From Ruminococcus sp. CAG:254 (lineage in GTDB: Bacteria; Bacillota; Clostridia; Oscillospirales; Ruminococcaceae), in assembly GCA_000433635.1 (NCBI GenBank), contig HF997947.1, positions 12,101 to 26,631 on the forward strand: a stretch of DNA of 14,531 nt. The letters run 5' to 3'. Numbering within the stretch: position 1 is the stretch's first letter; each line of letters begins with the position of its first letter. Under the pieces are notes generated by a model, which did not search any database, was not told where the DNA came from, and saw only the letters and a program-made list of their open reading frames with translations. Positions 12,406-14,531 of this stretch are shown one piece after another. The position numbers and the translations under genes were made by a program.

Positions 12406-14531
12406 TTATGCCTTTACTTTTACACCCAGCTTGTTGCTTTCCTTGTACGGGCGAACCAGCATGAAAATAATCAGTGCGATTGCAATAATGGCAACAATCA
12501 GACCGAATACATTTACATCACCAGTGAACAGCTTGCCCAGCTGATTTATAATCAGTGCAATGACATATGCGAAACCGCATTCATAACCAATTGCAAACCA
12601 GAACCACTTTGCACTGTTCATTTCCCGCTTGATTGCACCCATTGCAGCGAAGCACGGTGCACACAGCAGGTTGAATACCAGGAAGGACATACCAGATACT
12701 GCAGTAAATGCAGCAGCGATGTTAGCGTAAACGGTACCATCTCCGCCGCCATACAGGATACCCATCGTTGCAACGATGTTTTCCTTTGCAACCAGACCGG
12801 TAACAGCTGCAACGGTTGCCTGCCAATCGCCCCAGCCAAGCGGTGCGAAGATCCAGCAGATTGCCTTACCGATATGAGCCAAAATACTAAATTCCATCTG
12901 ATCTTCAGTCAGCATCTGGAACGAACCATCAACCCAACCAAAGAAAGATGTGAACCATACAAAGATGGTAGAAAGCAGGATGATTGTACCAGCCTTCTTA
13001 ATGAACGACCAACCACGTTCCCACATCGAACGCAAAACATTTCCAACGGTCGGAATGTGGTATGCCGGCAATTCCATAACGAACGGAGCCGGATCGCCAG
13101 CGAACATCTTGGTCTTCTTCAGCATAATACCAGAAATAATGATTGCTGCCATACCGATGAAGTAAGCACCGGTTGCAATCCAAGCAGAACCACCGAAGAT
13201 TGCACCTGCAATCATTGCGATGAACGGCTGCTTTGCACCACACGGAATAAAGGTAGTGGTCATAATGGTCATACGACGGTCACGTTCATTTTCAATCGTT
13301 CTGGAAGCCATAATACCCGGGATACCACAACCAGTACCAATCAGAATCGGGATAAAGGACTTACCAGACAGACCGAACTTCCGGAAGATACGATCCATAA
13401 CGAATGCAATACGAGCCATATAACCGCAAGCTTCCAGGATTGCCAGCAGGATGAACAATACCAGCATCTGCGGAACGAAGCCCAATACTGCACCAACACC
13501 GGCAACAATACCATCCAGAATCAAGCCCTGCAGCCAATCTGCACAGTTGATTGCTTCCAAACCGTTTCCAATCAGAACCGGAATACCCGGAACCCAAACG
13601 CCATAATCTGCCGGATCCGGTTCGCCAGCTGCAAACAGATCTGCTGCTGTGTTCAGGTCATCCATGGTAGCGGTTTCCGTTGTAACTTCCAGTGTCTCTT
13701 CATCTTCTACATCATAACTGAAGTCTGCATGGTAATCCTTTTCAAATGCAAGGATTGCATCCTTTGCAGCTTCACCATCATAAGTATCTGCTTCGGCATC
13801 AATGTAGCCTTCCAATGCTTCGGTATCTGCACCCTGTTCGCCCAGATATGCAACATAGCCATCAATGATTGCATTGGTATCGCCATATTCATCCGCAGCA
13901 TCATTATAAGAACTGGTTCCGATTCCCAGCAAATGCCAGCCATCTCCGAACAAGCCATCATTTGCCCAGTCTGTTGCAGCACTTCCGACAGTTACCATAG
14001 AAATATAATAAACCAAGAACATGATTACTGCAAAAATCGGCAAGCCCAAGAACCGGTTGGTAACGATCTTGTCGATCTTATCCGATGTGGTCATACCAAC
14101 CTTTTTCTTCTTCAAGCAGTCCTTAATAATAGAAGCAATATAAACATACCGTTCATTGGTGATAATGCTTTCTGCATCATCGTCCATTTCTTCTTCGGCA
14201 GATTTAATATCGCCTTCAATGTGGGTCAAAGTGCTCTGGTCAATCTTGAGCTGTTCCAGAACCTTTTCGTCCCGTTCAAACACCTTGATTGCATACCATC
14301 TCTGCTGTGCTTCCGGCATGTTGTGCAGGGCAGCTTCTTCGATGTGTGCAATCGCATGTTCTACACAGCCGCTAAACTTGTGCTGCGGAACCATTGCCTT
14401 CTTCTGCTGTGCAATTTCAATTGCCTTTTCAGAAGCTTCCTTGATACCAGTGCCCTTCAGTGCAGAAATTTCTACAACCTGACAGCCCAGTTCTTTTGCA
14501 AGCTGTGTGGTGCGAATCTGGTCGCCGCTCT
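12406..14531 (-). CDS. feoB: ferrous iron transporter FeoB, N-terminal part cut off
   Basis: The frame is open to the right edge; 707 residues are visible and most of the N-terminal GTPase domain is outside. The ATG at 14394 is internal: 45 in-frame codons before it encode the end of the G domain (GDQIRTTQLAKELG, then G5 motif ISALKGTG). Counting from that ATG: helical region 1-110; first membrane segment 116-138; an unusual acidic stretch 161-264; then the membrane core with DGIVAGVGAVLGFVPQ (294-309), GTGCGIPGIMASRT (353-366, C356), FIPCGAKQPF (382-391, C385), LLCAPCFAAMGAIKRE (576-591) and C606. FeoB is a polytopic membrane protein importing Fe(II) in anaerobes. The family usually has only some 30 residues between its first two membrane segments. 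The Cys-rich microprotein follows; feoA may lie beyond the edge. Confidence 0.97.
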   Translation of the reverse strand, partial: SGDQIRTTQLAKELGCQVVEISALKGTGIKEASEKAIEIAQQKKAMVPQHKFSGCVEHAIAHIEEAALHNMPEAQQRWYAIKVFERDEKVLEQLKIDQSTLTHIEGDIKSAEEEMDDDAESIITNERYVYIASIIKDCLKKKKVGMTTSDKIDKIVTNRFLGLPIFAVIMFLVYYISMVTVGSAATDWANDGLFGDGWHLLGIGTSSYNDAADEYGDTNAIIDGYVAYLGEQGADTEALEGYIDAEADTYDGEAAKDAILAFEKDYHADFSYDVEDEETLEVTTETATMDDLNTAADLFAAGEPDPADYGVWVPGIPVLIGNGLEAINCADWLQGLILDGIVAGVGAVLGFVPQMLVLFILLAILEACGYMARIAFVMDRIFRKFGLSGKSFIPILIGTGCGIPGIMASRTIENERDRRMTIMTTTFIPCGAKQPFIAMIAGAIFGGSAWIATGAYFIGMAAIIISGIMLKKTKMFAGDPAPFVMELPAYHIPTVGNVLRSMWERGWSFIKKAGTIILLSTIFVWFTSFFGWVDGSFQMLTEDQMEFSILAHIGKAICWIFAPLGWGDWQATVAAVTGLVAKENIVATMGILYGGGDGTVYANIAAAFTAVSGMSFLVFNLLCAPCFAAMGAIKREMNSAKWFWFAIGYECGFAYVIALIINQLGKLFTGDVNVFGLIVAIIAIALIIFMLVRPYKESNKLGVKVKA

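Noticed and set aside
14392..14394. ATG at 14394 as the start of FeoB
   Set aside because: Forty-five in-frame codons upstream encode the end of the GTPase domain including the G5-like ISALKGTG, so the gene continues past the right edge.
1..14531. Mobile elements, CRISPR arrays, tRNA or rRNA genes
   Set aside because: No transposase or integrase, repeat array, or tRNA/rRNA sequence pattern was seen on either strand.

Overview
The window looks like a chromosomal core/metabolic segment of a low-to-medium GC Gram-positive anaerobe of the Clostridia, most likely Oscillospiraceae (Ruminococcus-like). This rests on gene content: a SpoIID/LytB-type protein, a two-subunit iron-sulfur L-serine dehydratase, a DUF5685 plus J-domain pair, a stand-alone TSCPD protein, a DUF6198 (YczE-like) membrane protein, a PheB-type ACT protein next to hom, and a FeoB-associated Cys-rich microprotein. 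AGGAGG-type ribosome binding sites and sigma-A-type promoters (TTGACA/TATAAT-like) fit. The organism assignment is inference from family knowledge, not from a search.

Layout. Positions 3-2395 (+): the 3' part of a secreted SpoIID/LytB-domain protein, a zinc-ribbon protein, and a PP2C phosphatase ending at a strong bidirectional terminator. Positions 2459-7631 (-): five transcripts or operons reading leftward, namely a TSCPD protein with its own promoter; amtB-glnK (ammonium uptake and its PII regulator) behind a leader that looks like a terminator/antiterminator switch; sdaAB-sdaAA (L-serine to pyruvate plus ammonia) with a clear promoter; and a rhodanese-TtcA fusion for tRNA thiolation. Positions 7855-9334 (+): DUF5685 overlapping a J-domain protein with a Cys-rich tail. 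Positions 9374-11357 (+): promoter(s), a structured leader with mutually exclusive hairpins, a PheB/ThrR-like HTH-ACT regulator, then homoserine dehydrogenase and a strong terminator. Positions 11382-12133 (+): a DUF6198 membrane protein. Positions 12214 to the right edge (-): feoB (5' end outside the window) followed by its 53-residue Cys-rich partner.

The common theme of the centre is nitrogen and amino-acid metabolism: ammonium import, serine deamination (an ammonia source) and the entry to threonine/methionine synthesis. The most interesting unexplained signals are regulatory: an ANTAR-type hairpin with an A1/G4 hexaloop overlapping a terminator before amtB (4562-4618), and an antiterminator/terminator pair before the pheB-like/hom genes (9470-9510). 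At protein level the standouts are a roughly 105-residue, very acidic extracytoplasmic insertion in FeoB, a SpoIID protein whose GHG motif precedes rather than follows the catalytic domain, a DUF5685 protein with two aspartate-rich motifs like those of isoprenoid synthases, and a rhodanese domain fused in cis to a TtcA enzyme. No mobile elements, CRISPR arrays, rRNA or tRNA genes were seen.
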